Assembly: GCA_937879855.1 (NCBI GenBank)
Contig: CALFMO010000007.1
Coordinates: forward strand, 248,001 to 312,000
Origin: an uncultured Acidobacteriaceae bacterium
GTDB taxonomy: Bacteria > Acidobacteriota > Terriglobia > Terriglobales > Acidobacteriaceae
Reading direction: 5' to 3'
DNA: 64,000 nt
Shown: positions 54,220 to 61,671 of the stretch, piece after piece
Layout of the letters: each line of letters begins with the position of its first letter
Numbering within the stretch: the first letter of the stretch is position 1
Program-made: the position numbers and the translations under genes
The notes under the pieces: generated by a model
Seen by the model: only the letters and a program-made list of their open reading frames with translations
What the model was told of the DNA's origin: nothing
Databases searched by the model: none

Positions 54220-55128
54220 TTAGGCGACGGCCGCTGCCACTTTCACTTTCTTCACCGGCTTCCGTGCCCGCTCTGTCTTCGCCGCGACATGTGGCGGCTT
54301 CACCATCACATCCATCAGCGCCTTCTGAGCATCGACATAGCTCTTCACCGCCTCGCGAGTTAGTTCGCTCACGGGGAGAAAAGGAAACGGTTTCAGGATT
54401 TCGAACGTCTTCCCTGCCGTTTTCACGCCGGCTGTCACCTGCCGACCAGCCACGTCGACCAACCGTTTTTGCGCTTCCATCAGCGAGTCGGTGGCCTTCC
54501 GCGCCAGTTCCGTCAACTCGGTCTGTTTGACTTTCTTGGCAGTGCCGTTATGCCGGCCGCCGGTGGCCTTTGCGGTCTCCTCGGCAATGACGTCCATGAA
54601 TTTCTTCTGCGCCTTGACGAAGCTCTCCATGCTTTCACGAGCCAGATCCACCGCATGCTCGGGCTGGTAGGGTTTGCCGGCCTTGGCAGACTCTAGCCAG
54701 TTGTGGGTCTGCTTGCTGGCAAGCTTCAGGTACTCTTCCTGCATCTCGATGAACGTGTCGACGCTGCGCCGCAGCAGGTCGGTGAGCGCGTGCGCCGCGG
54801 GCCAGTCGCCCACTCGCTCTTTCACGCCCGTCATCAGGATCTCGTTCTGCTGTTTTCCAAGTTCCAGCAGAACCTTCTGTCCTTCCAGAAAGTTCGCCAT
54901 ACCCTCTTCGGCGATCTCGCTGAGAATCGCGGTGGGAGAGTGCTTGGGATCGGACAATTGCTGCCGTACGGCATGCATCACGCTGGCATTCTGCCGCATC
55001 GCCAGATCGATGAGGATGCGTTGAGTTGCGAACAGAGTTTGCACGCCTTGCTGCGCCCAGCCCGAAAGCAGGGCGACCGTTGACGATTCTTTGGAATGAA
55101 TGGATTCATGCTTTGTTGCCGCTGCCAT
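54220..55128 (-). CDS. Phasin-like granule protein with six tandem repeats
   Basis: A 302-residue helical protein made of six degenerate repeats beginning near residues 24, 72, 118, 162, 208 and 256. Each shows a pattern like LARESMESFVKAQKKFMDV: a short acidic-basic helix, then Phe, Gln-Lys and a hydrophobic run. A basic tail (KTERARKPVKKVKV) resembles the DNA-binding tails of PhaF-type phasins. No signal or membrane helix is present. It is assigned as a phasin because of the Phe/Gln-rich amphipathic helices, the adjacent divergent phaR and a PhaR operator in front of it. The storage lipid it coats (PHA, wax ester or triacylglycerol) is unknown. ATG 55128 has GGAGG seven bases upstream. Confidence 0.78.
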   Translation of the reverse strand: MAAATKHESIHSKESSTVALLSGWAQQGVQTLFATQRILIDLAMRQNASVMHAVRQQLSDPKHSPTAILSEIAEEGMANFLEGQKVLLELGKQQNEILMTGVKERVGDWPAAHALTDLLRRSVDTFIEMQEEYLKLASKQTHNWLESAKAGKPYQPEHAVDLARESMESFVKAQKKFMDVIAEETAKATGGRHNGTAKKVKQTELTELARKATDSLMEAQKRLVDVAGRQVTAGVKTAGKTFEILKPFPFLPVSELTREAVKSYVDAQKALMDVMVKPPHVAAKTERARKPVKKVKVAAAVA

Positions 55129-55143
55129 AAAGTTGCCTCCGAT

Positions 55144-55158
55144 TGCTGCATTGCAGCA
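55144..55158. promoter_or_regulatory. PhaR operator in front of phasin gene 1
   Basis: TGCTGCA, T, TGCAGCA: a perfect seven-base inverted repeat containing the CTGC-N3-GCAG core described for PhaR of PHA-accumulating bacteria. It covers the expected transcript start of the minus-strand phasin promoter and ends four bases before its GGAGG. It lies about 90 bases upstream of phaR itself, so autoregulation is possible. The same site recurs at 60381-60395. Confidence 0.75.
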
Positions 55159-55166
55159 TCGACTAA

Positions 55167-55195
55167 ACTATACGACTGCCAAGCACTTGTGTCAA
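55167..55195 (-). promoter_or_regulatory. Sigma-70 promoter of phasin gene 1
   Basis: On the minus strand: -35 TTGACA (55190-55195), a 17-base spacer and -10 TATAGT (55167-55172). The -35 is a perfect consensus and the -10 matches five of six. The predicted start falls at about 55160, at the edge of the PhaR operator. Confidence 0.75.
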
Positions 55196-55245
55196 GATAT
55201 TCCTGCAGGGTGATGCAAAGCAGCAAAAACGCCACAGGATCGACC

Positions 55246-55776
55246 ATGAAACCTTCTGTGATCGTCATCAAGAAATACGGCAATCGCCGTCTCTACGACA
55301 CCACCAGCAGCCGCTACGTGAACCTCGACGATCTGGCCGGGCACATTCGCGCCGGCCGGGAGGTGCAGGTTGTCGACGCCAAGACCGGTCAGGATCTGAC
55401 CCGCGTCGTCTTGACGCAGATCATCACGGAAGATGCCAGGGACAAACCCACGGGATTGCCTCTGGAGTTGCTGCGGCAGTTGATCATCGCGTCCGATGAG
55501 GTGCGGCAGGAGTTCCTGATGTGGTATCTCAAGTCTGCATTTGACACCTATCAGAAGCTGCAAGACACGGTACAAAACCGTCTGAGCGAAGTGCAGTCTG
55601 CGATTCTATCGCCCGTCGACCTGATGAAGCGTTTTTTGGGCACGGCGGCGTCCGCGGCACCGGAAGCGGAGTCGGAAGTCGAAATGTTGCGCAGGCGAGT
55701 TGCGGAGCTCGAGAGCCGCGCGGGAAAGTCCGCACGAAAGAAACGCAGCGTCAGTAAAAAGCGCAGAGCATCCTAG
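55246..55776 (+). CDS. phaR: Polyhydroxyalkanoate synthesis regulator PhaR
   Basis: A 176-residue repressor. The PHA accumulation regulator DNA-binding domain (about 3-65) has IVIKKYGNRRLYDT and SRYVNLDDLAGHIRAG. The following PHB-accumulation segment (ITEDARDKPTGLPLELLRQLI) is present, then a coiled-coil-like and Lys/Arg-rich tail. PhaR represses phasin genes and senses granules by binding the polymer. ATG 55246 has AGGA seven bases upstream; in-frame upstream codons are unconserved. It is divergent from phasin 1, with a PhaR operator between. No PHA synthase gene lies in the window. Confidence 0.92.
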   Translation: MKPSVIVIKKYGNRRLYDTTSSRYVNLDDLAGHIRAGREVQVVDAKTGQDLTRVVLTQIITEDARDKPTGLPLELLRQLIIASDEVRQEFLMWYLKSAFDTYQKLQDTVQNRLSEVQSAILSPVDLMKRFLGTAASAAPEAESEVEMLRRRVAELESRAGKSARKKRSVSKKRRAS

Positions 55777-55817
55777 CTCCCGAGATAGCAAGCGAAAACT
55801 GCGCCGAAAATGTTTGC

Positions 55818-55846
55818 TTGAACCGTCAGGCACGACGCGCTATAAT
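55818..55846 (+). promoter_or_regulatory. Sigma-70 promoter for the lipase-like gene, possibly leaderless
   Basis: TTGAAC (55818-55823), a 17-base spacer and TATAAT (55841-55846). The -10 is a perfect consensus. The expected transcription start at about 55853 coincides with the GTG of the next gene, which suggests a leaderless message if that GTG is used. Confidence 0.65.
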
Positions 55847-55852
55847 TTTGCA

Positions 55853-56725
55853 GTGCAGCAATCGCCCTTCTTTGTGAATCCTCGCAAAGACCGGGCAGCC
55901 TCAGGGACGAACTTGCGGCGTAAACAGAAAAAGGCAGCAGCGCGTCCTTCCCAAACCTCGCGGCGCAAGCCGACTCCGCGGCCTTATCCGAAATCCAACA
56001 CTTCCAGTTTTTGGACCGAAGCGCTCTTCGGAGCCGAGATCCTTCTGTTGCACGCGACCCCGGTCTACTACGGTCTAGGTGTGCCGCACGGGGACGGTTC
56101 TGCGGTCGTCATCATTCCGGGGTTTCTCGGCACGGACCTTTACCTCACCGAACTTCACGCCTGGCTCCGGCGCATTGGATACCGGCCCTATTTTTCCGGC
56201 ATAGGCATTAACGCCGAATGCCCCAATCTGCTCATCCAGCGCCGTTTGAACCAGACCATTGAAACAGCGCTGCAGGAAACTGGCCGTAAGATTCATGTGA
56301 TCGGACATAGCCTTGGTGGAGTAATCGCCCGCTCGGTGGCGGGTGCGCGACCAAAAGACGTGGCTTCCGTAATCACGCTCGCAGCGCCCATTCGAGGCAC
56401 GGTTGCCAATCGAGCGGTGCTCCGCGCCGCGGAAGCGGTTCGTCTCCAGATTCTCGAGGAGCATGGCCGTCGTGTGCTGCCCGATTGTTATACCGGACGC
56501 TGCACCTGTAATTTTGTCGACTCACTTCGCCGCAAGGTTTCCAATGCCATGTTCGAGACTGCAATTTACACGCGCCAGGACGGCATCGTCGATTGGCGCT
56601 ATTGCATGACCATGGATCCGGAAAAGGACGTGGAAGTTCCCGGCACCCACATCGGAATGGCGTTCAATCCCGCAGCCTACGCGGTTGTCGCCGAGCGCCT
56701 GGCCAGAGCGCATTCTCGCGAATAG
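55853..56725 (+). CDS. Lipase-type alpha/beta hydrolase
   Basis: A hydrolase of about 290 residues. The nucleophile elbow is GHSLGG (Ser near 150), the oxyanion-side strand is VVIIPGFLGTDLYL, and the His is probably in GTHIGMAFNP near the C-terminus. Two Cys in CYTGRCTC may bond. The basic N-terminal 45 residues (RRKQKKAAARPSQTSRRKP) are low complexity. It fits triacylglycerol-lipase/PGAP1-like esterases and could mobilise storage lipid, judging by its place beside phaR. The start is GTG 55853 at the predicted transcript start; TTG 55913, preceded by AGGGA, is the alternative. It converges on the next gene with no gap. Confidence 0.78.
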   Translation: MQQSPFFVNPRKDRAASGTNLRRKQKKAAARPSQTSRRKPTPRPYPKSNTSSFWTEALFGAEILLLHATPVYYGLGVPHGDGSAVVIIPGFLGTDLYLTELHAWLRRIGYRPYFSGIGINAECPNLLIQRRLNQTIETALQETGRKIHVIGHSLGGVIARSVAGARPKDVASVITLAAPIRGTVANRAVLRAAEAVRLQILEEHGRRVLPDCYTGRCTCNFVDSLRRKVSNAMFETAIYTRQDGIVDWRYCMTMDPEKDVEVPGTHIGMAFNPAAYAVVAERLARAHSRE

Positions 56726-57667
56726 TCAGCCCACCATCTCCAACACCGCGCCGGTGGCCGTCTCCAGTCTCTCGGTTGCTCCGCTCGCGCTCTCGATGAG
56801 AAGGGATGCTGACGCCAGACTGTTGTTCATTACCTCGAACAGGCCGCTGCAATTAGTCTTCAAATAAGGAAGACGGTGCACACTTGGCCCGCGTCCGTCG
56901 ATCGCAGCTTCCAGCCGCATTCCATTCCGCCCGGTACAGTGAAAATTCCACTGAAGATTCTGGCGGCTGTCGCCGATGTCTTGCAAATTTCGAAACAGCT
57001 GCGTCTGTCCCTCATGCCACAGCACCGCTTTACGAAAGAGCAGTCCGAAGGGCATTTCGTACACTAGCGCTTCCAACGTGCTCGCCGGCTGGCCGGACCG
57101 CGGAAGATAGGCGTGCGTCCATGTCCAAAAATTACGATGCCGGTACCCGCAGTTATGCCCCTGCACTCCGAACCCCAGAGGATCTCCCGTGAAGCGCCGT
57201 CCATCGAACATGATCTCTCCGGAGAAAAGAGCATCTGAGTGCGGCGTCCGCGAGAAGCCAATCCAGCCCTTGTCGCTAAGCGTCGTACGAAATGCAGAGC
57301 GATAGCGCAGGTTCCATGAGATTGAGTGTCCCTCCACCTGCAAACGCCCCTTGCATGAGTCCTCGTCGATGTCGTTGCCTACAATGCGGAAATGAAACGG
57401 ACTCTGGCCTCTACCGCTGATATCCAGTCCCTGCAGTGGAAATCCCTGGATGAAGCTCTGCGCTATGCCTCCCGATGGAAACCATGTTGCCCAAACCTGG
57501 ACCGGCATTCCCCGTGAATTTCCGGCGCAGCCGCCTCGACCGGGATTCATCATCAAATAGCGGAACCACCAGGCTCCGCTCCCGTCCGCCAATCCCACAC
57601 GCAGAAACCAGACTTCGTAACGGCGCCGGGCCGATAATCCGGAAAATATTTCGTTCAAAGTGGCCAA
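56726..57667 (-). CDS. Hypothetical beta-rich protein
   Basis: A 313-residue protein that I do not recognise with confidence. It begins with TTG 57667, preceded by GGAG with a nine-base gap. It is rich in aromatic and Gly residues with alternating beta pattern. GFGVQGHNCGYRHRNFWTW recalls the His/Trp-rich segments of AttH/hydroxyneurosporene-hydratase and tocopherol-cyclase-like barrels, but the match is only by eye. No signal peptide is visible. It is convergent with the lipase gene (no gap) and divergent from the ABC1 kinase. Confidence 0.6.
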   Translation of the reverse strand: MATLNEIFSGLSARRRYEVWFLRVGLADGSGAWWFRYLMMNPGRGGCAGNSRGMPVQVWATWFPSGGIAQSFIQGFPLQGLDISGRGQSPFHFRIVGNDIDEDSCKGRLQVEGHSISWNLRYRSAFRTTLSDKGWIGFSRTPHSDALFSGEIMFDGRRFTGDPLGFGVQGHNCGYRHRNFWTWTHAYLPRSGQPASTLEALVYEMPFGLLFRKAVLWHEGQTQLFRNLQDIGDSRQNLQWNFHCTGRNGMRLEAAIDGRGPSVHRLPYLKTNCSGLFEVMNNSLASASLLIESASGATERLETATGAVLEMVG

Positions 57668-57727
57668 GGATTCTTACTCCGTGTTGTCCGCAAATTCACG
57701 CGCCATTAAACGTTCGCCGGGCACGAA

Positions 57728-57776
57728 TTTCTCTGCGTTCTCCGCGCCTTTCTCAGCGACCTCTGCGGTTCAAGCT
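57728..57776. repeat. Degenerate CGCAGAG-type intergenic repeat
   Basis: Read on the minus strand it contains CCGCAGAGG, TCGCTGAGAAAGGCG, CGGAGAACGCAGAG: imperfect copies of an (A/C)GCAGAG unit about 8-10 bases apart. Similar strings are scattered between genes in many environmental genomes. It lies in the 223-base gap between the hypothetical gene and the ABC1 kinase. The function is unknown. Confidence 0.5.
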
Positions 57777-57890
57777 TTTGTTCTGTTTCTTCCGCCTAAA
57801 CTATCTCACAAGACTCCCGACGATCCGGTGACGCCGGTCACTGCACAATCGAAAGCATCGGCCCATAGTGTGAACCGGTAGGTCCCCTCC

Positions 57891-59582
57891 ATGCTGGATG
57901 CTTCCACCATCCCAGCGGGCCTCGGCTCGCTCGCGCCCGGCCAGTTGCGCGCTGCCTTGGAAAATTTTTTGCCTCTCGGCGCGACCCCGGCCGAGAAAAT
58001 CAGCGCAATTGAAACGGGACTGCGAAGTCCCATCGGTCAGTCCGTTCGCGAAACAATGGCGCGCTGGATCGTCGACGAAATCGTTCCTGTTAGAGAATTG
58101 GTTCCGGAAGCGTATAAGCCATGGCGTCCGCCGGTGCGCGACGCGATGATGTTCGTCGTAACGCGGCTCTCTCCTGCGCGGCTCGCGCCGAAGCTCCTGG
58201 AGCAAATTGAGCTTCCTCTCAAAACACCCGCAGAGGTACGTTTGCTGCGTCTGATCGCAAAGGTGCCGGGCTTGCAGAAACTGGGCCAGGTCATAGCACG
58301 AAACCAGCATCTTCATCCAGCTCTACGCAGAGCACTCGCCAAACTCGAAAACGGAATTCGCGACGTCCAGCCAGAAGATATCCGCGACATTGTTCAAAAG
58401 GCGTTGGGGCCGCGGATGCAGAAGTTCGCCGTTCAAGTCGCGCCCAGAATACTCAAGGAAGCCAGCGTCAGCGCAGTCGTGCGCTTCACATGGCGCAATC
58501 CCGATACCAAGCGGCGCGAGCGCGGCGTCTTCAAAGTCCTGAAACCTCACATCCCCGAATACTTCGCCGAGGACATGGACTATCTGCAAGGCCTGGCCCA
58601 GTACTTCGGCGACCGGCACCACACCTACGGCTTCGCGGCCCACTTGATCCCCGACACTTTCCGCAAGGTTCGGCGCCTGCTGCAGCATGAAGTCAACTTC
58701 GCTCGTGAACAAAAAACCTTGGTCGAAGCCGGCATTCTCTATCGCTCCTTCCCCGGAGTGCGCATCCCGCAGGTCATTCAGCCCCTATGCACGCAGAGCA
58801 TCACGGCGCTAACGGAAGAGCAAGGAATCAAGGTGACTAGCGCCGCGGCGCGCCTGCCCGTCGCGCGCCGGCGAAAAGTTGCCGAGCAAATGGTGGAAGC
58901 TCTCGTGGCTGTGCCTCTTTTCTCTTCCACCCAGGACGCGATCTTTCACGGCGATCCCCACGCCGGTAATTTGCTCTACAACAACAAAACTGGAGAGCTT
59001 GTCATCCTCGATTGGGCTCTGCGCGAGCGTTTAAGCCGCGAGCAGCGCCGTCATCTCGCGCTCTTGTTTCTGATGGTCACGTTGCGCGATCCCGTGGGCA
59101 CATCCAACGAAATCCTGGCGCTCAGCCAACATCCCATTCGAGAGACTTCGCCGCTGGCCAAGCGCGTTCGCGATACAGTGAACAAATTCCTCGATCAGAT
59201 GCCGGCGTCCCGCATGCCCAGCGGGGCAGACTCTATGCGCCTGCTGGAGCGCGTCGCCGTGCAGGGCGTAAAGTTCCCGAGTTCGCTGATCATGTTGTCG
59301 AAGGTGATGTTCACGCTGGAGGGGATACTGGGGGACATCGTTGGCTCCGACACAGGGATGGGCTTCACCATCGCGCGGCACGTCGCCCAGCATTGGATTG
59401 GCAACCGCTCTGCCTTCCGTTCGCCACTGAAGACCCGTGACTGGCTCACACTCCAGTTCAGCGCGATGCTTTATACCAGCCGGGTATGGGTGCAATGGGA
59501 ACAGGCCATACTCAACCGCTTGCTGACGCCCAAGTCGTCTGCGGCGCCTGCGATTTCAGAACTGGAAGGGCGGTCGTCCTAA
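57891..59582 (+). CDS. ABC1/AarF/UbiB-family atypical kinase
   Basis: A 563-residue UbiB-like kinase. The KxGQ signature appears as KLGQVIARN near 125, FKVLKPHI holds the ATP-site Lys, and the catalytic loop and metal motif are IFHGDPHAGNLLYN and VILDWAL (in place of the usual DFG). UbiB relatives help ubiquinone or lipid transport; no quinone-synthesis genes are near. The adjacent genes suggest a lipid-related role, but this is only context. A short hydrophobic stretch occurs near the C-terminus, not a clear helical pair. ATG 57891 is used. Confidence 0.88.
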   Translation: MLDASTIPAGLGSLAPGQLRAALENFLPLGATPAEKISAIETGLRSPIGQSVRETMARWIVDEIVPVRELVPEAYKPWRPPVRDAMMFVVTRLSPARLAPKLLEQIELPLKTPAEVRLLRLIAKVPGLQKLGQVIARNQHLHPALRRALAKLENGIRDVQPEDIRDIVQKALGPRMQKFAVQVAPRILKEASVSAVVRFTWRNPDTKRRERGVFKVLKPHIPEYFAEDMDYLQGLAQYFGDRHHTYGFAAHLIPDTFRKVRRLLQHEVNFAREQKTLVEAGILYRSFPGVRIPQVIQPLCTQSITALTEEQGIKVTSAAARLPVARRRKVAEQMVEALVAVPLFSSTQDAIFHGDPHAGNLLYNNKTGELVILDWALRERLSREQRRHLALLFLMVTLRDPVGTSNEILALSQHPIRETSPLAKRVRDTVNKFLDQMPASRMPSGADSMRLLERVAVQGVKFPSSLIMLSKVMFTLEGILGDIVGSDTGMGFTIARHVAQHWIGNRSAFRSPLKTRDWLTLQFSAMLYTSRVWVQWEQAILNRLLTPKSSAAPAISELEGRSS

Positions 59583-59620
59583 GCGGAAGGCCGCCCGTCA
59601 CCGATCCAATTTTCCCCGGC

Positions 59621-60367
59621 CTAAACTGAAACGGCCTTTGGCCGGTGCGCGGTACGTGCCTTCCCGTGATGGGCGCGCCCCACGACTTTCTTACCCGGTT
59701 TGATAAGTGACCCGATCAGCGAGGTCTCCGCATTGAAAAAATTCTTTACGCCTTCGCCAGTCTGGTTCGCGAAAGGCAACAACCGCGCAGGCGAGACGAG
59801 TTTCAGGGATCGAGTTGCAGTGTCCAGGTTCACATTCATCTGCTGGCCCATCACGTCCAGTAGTCTCTTCTGCGCCTCGATGAAAGCGTTCCCGGCTTCG
59901 CGCGCCAGTTGCGCCAGTTCGGTCTTCTTCACGGCTTTGCCATCGTGGACCTTCTTGTGACCCGCTGCCGCCGCCGCTTCCTCCGCCACCGCATCCAGGA
60001 ATTTTTTCTGTGCGCGCGTGAAGCTTTCCACTCCCTCGCGGGCAAAATCGACCAGGTGAGCAGCGCGCTCCCCTTTCCCCGCTTGCTCCGACTCCAGCCA
60101 TTGCAGCGTCTGCTTGCTGGTGTTGGTCAGTAACTCCTGCTGCATCTCGATGACAGTATCAAGGCTGCGCTGTGCAAGTTCGGTCACTGCAACTGCTGGT
60201 ATGAAGCCGGTCATCCGTTCTTTAACTCCGTTAAAAATAATGTCGTTTTCTTGTTGCACCAGGTCGAGAAACGTTCGCTGTGCTTCCACGAAACTCGATG
60301 TTCCCTCAACCGCGAGTTCAGTCAGAATCGCGAGGGGAGAGTTGTCCTTGTCATTGTGGGTTGGCAT
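59621..60367 (-). CDS. Phasin-like granule protein with five tandem repeats
   Basis: A 248-residue paralogue of the protein encoded at 54220-55128. Five repeats begin near residues 18, 64, 108, 154 and 202 with the same 46-44-46-48 spacing seen for repeats 2-6 of the larger protein (for example FAREGVESFTRAQKKFLDA and LAREAGNAFIEAQKRLLDV). A basic tail (KPGKKVVGRAHHGKARTAHR) follows. ATG 60367 has GGAGG five bases upstream; the leader from operator to GGAGG differs by one base from that of the first phasin gene. It is convergent with the ABC1 gene and divergent from 60495-60995. Confidence 0.78.
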   Translation of the reverse strand: MPTHNDKDNSPLAILTELAVEGTSSFVEAQRTFLDLVQQENDIIFNGVKERMTGFIPAVAVTELAQRSLDTVIEMQQELLTNTSKQTLQWLESEQAGKGERAAHLVDFAREGVESFTRAQKKFLDAVAEEAAAAAGHKKVHDGKAVKKTELAQLAREAGNAFIEAQKRLLDVMGQQMNVNLDTATRSLKLVSPARLLPFANQTGEGVKNFFNAETSLIGSLIKPGKKVVGRAHHGKARTAHRPKAVSV

Positions 60368-60380
60368 TGTTGCCTCCAAT

Positions 60381-60395
60381 TGCTGCATTGCAGCA
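60381..60395. promoter_or_regulatory. PhaR operator in front of phasin gene 2
   Basis: The same 15-base inverted repeat as at 55144-55158 (TGCTGCA, T, TGCAGCA), placed three bases before the GGAGG of the second phasin gene and just downstream of its promoter. Two identical sites at equivalent positions make chance unlikely. Confidence 0.78.
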
Positions 60396-60402
60396 TAGCT
60401 CT

Positions 60403-60431
60403 ACTGTAGTATCGGCGCGCCTCCCCGTCAA
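60403..60431 (-). promoter_or_regulatory. Sigma-70 promoter of phasin gene 2
   Basis: On the minus strand: -35 TTGACG (60426-60431), a 17-base spacer and -10 TACAGT (60403-60408). The predicted start is at about 60396, touching the PhaR operator, as in the first phasin gene. Confidence 0.65.
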
Positions 60432-60494
60432 TAGCCGTCGCGCAGTATTGCGCCGCGTCACTTTGAAGGGTGATTCTCATCACAGGAACAGAAC

Positions 60495-60995
60495 GTGCAA
60501 GAATGCAACCTGTTTCGTTGGAATATCGACATGGAAAAACTCCCTGAAGTGGAAGCTGCAAAAACATTGATGACCGAGGCCATGGCTTGGTCGGTCATGA
60601 AATGGCTACGCGAAAAGAAAAGAGTGCGTAAGACCGCCGACCAGGCCAATGCCGCCCTCGATCAATTGAGTGCACTAACCCGCCAGCGCTGGCCCGAGCC
60701 CGTTAGAACCGCCTACGATGCACTGCTGGCGGCCGCCACTGGAAATGGGACGGCGCCTGAACAACGGAAGCCGCGGCCGGTAATGTCTCCTGACGCGACT
60801 CTTACGGCGAAGAAGATGAAGGAATCCGATGACGAAGCTCACCGCGCCAGGATGGACGCAGAAGAAGCGTTTGACCTCGCAGAGAAACGACTAAGCACTC
60901 GCCTCGCGCGCGAAGGCTGTCAAAAGGCGATTCATTCCTGGGACCTGCACGAAAAAGCGATTCGGAAAGCAGAAGCGTTCATTCGCTCGAAGTAG
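60495..60995 (+). CDS. Hypothetical helical protein
   Basis: A 166-residue protein, not recognised. It is charged and helical (KTLMTEAMAWSVMKWLREKKRVRKTAD) and has no signal peptide or membrane segment. GTG 60495 is used because AGGAA lies seven to eight bases upstream; ATG 60531 would give 154 residues. It is divergent from phasin 2, so their regulation might be linked. Its 3' end overlaps hisA by 17 bases in the convergent direction. Confidence 0.65.
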   Translation: MQECNLFRWNIDMEKLPEVEAAKTLMTEAMAWSVMKWLREKKRVRKTADQANAALDQLSALTRQRWPEPVRTAYDALLAAATGNGTAPEQRKPRPVMSPDATLTAKKMKESDDEAHRARMDAEEAFDLAEKRLSTRLAREGCQKAIHSWDLHEKAIRKAEAFIRSK

Positions 60996-61671
60996 CCAAC
61001 CCGGGCAGAAGCCCCGTGTAGATCGCCATTCCGACCACCGCGTCCACACCGATTGCATCCAGATCGTCGATTTCCTGTTGTGACTTTATTCCCCCTGCCG
61101 CGATCAACTGCCTCGCTGTTGCCTCGCGCAGCGGACGAATCACTTCCAGCGGAAAGCCCCGCATCAAGCCTTCCGTCTCCACATGCGTGTACAAGTACGC
61201 GCTACACCACGGCTCTAGTGCGTGCACCATATCCAGCGGGCTTATCTCCGTCACCGTGCGCCATCCGTGAATCGCCACTCGCCCGCCAATCGCATCAAGA
61301 GCGAATACCAGCCGCGCCGTGCCAACTGCGTCAGCCAGGCTCTCAGCGAAGCGCCTATCGAGCTTTCCATCAGAGAACAGCGCCGATCCGATGATCACTC
61401 GACGTGCCCCTGCCTCTAATGCAGCCTCCGCAGCCGCAATCGTGCGAATGCCCCCGCCCACCTGGCACGGCAACTGGTGCGCCAGTTCACGAATCAGTTC
61501 CACATTGCCGCCCGTGCCAATAGCGGCATCGAGATCAATCAATTGCACCAGCGGGTACTTCGAGAAGCGATCGACCCAGGTTTTGAAGTCGTCGAACTCC
61601 AGCGCCTTCTTCCTGCCCTGCACCAACTGCACAATCTTTCCGCCCATTAAATCGATCGAGGGAATCAGCAC
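60979..61671 (-). CDS. hisA: ProFAR isomerase (phosphoribosylformimino-5-aminoimidazole carboxamide ribotide isomerase)
   Basis: A 230-residue TIM-barrel enzyme of histidine biosynthesis. LIPSIDLMGGKIVQLVQG holds the first catalytic Asp, and QVGGGIRT and AAGGIKS bind the phosphates. The GTG at 61669-61671 is chosen since GAGGTG lies about five bases upstream and it precedes the conserved start; it overlaps hisF by seven bases. It is the last gene of the his run. Confidence 0.93.
   Translation of the reverse strand: MLIPSIDLMGGKIVQLVQGRKKALEFDDFKTWVDRFSKYPLVQLIDLDAAIGTGGNVELIRELAHQLPCQVGGGIRTIAAAEAALEAGARRVIIGSALFSDGKLDRRFAESLADAVGTARLVFALDAIGGRVAIHGWRTVTEISPLDMVHALEPWCSAYLYTHVETEGLMRGFPLEVIRPLREATARQLIAAGGIKSQQEIDDLDAIGVDAVVGMAIYTGLLPGLATSSE

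Noticed and set aside
57660..57881. A 73-codon plus-strand frame before the ABC1 kinase
   Set aside because: It runs through the CGCAGAG repeat, has low complexity (Ser/Ala/Pro) and no family resemblance.
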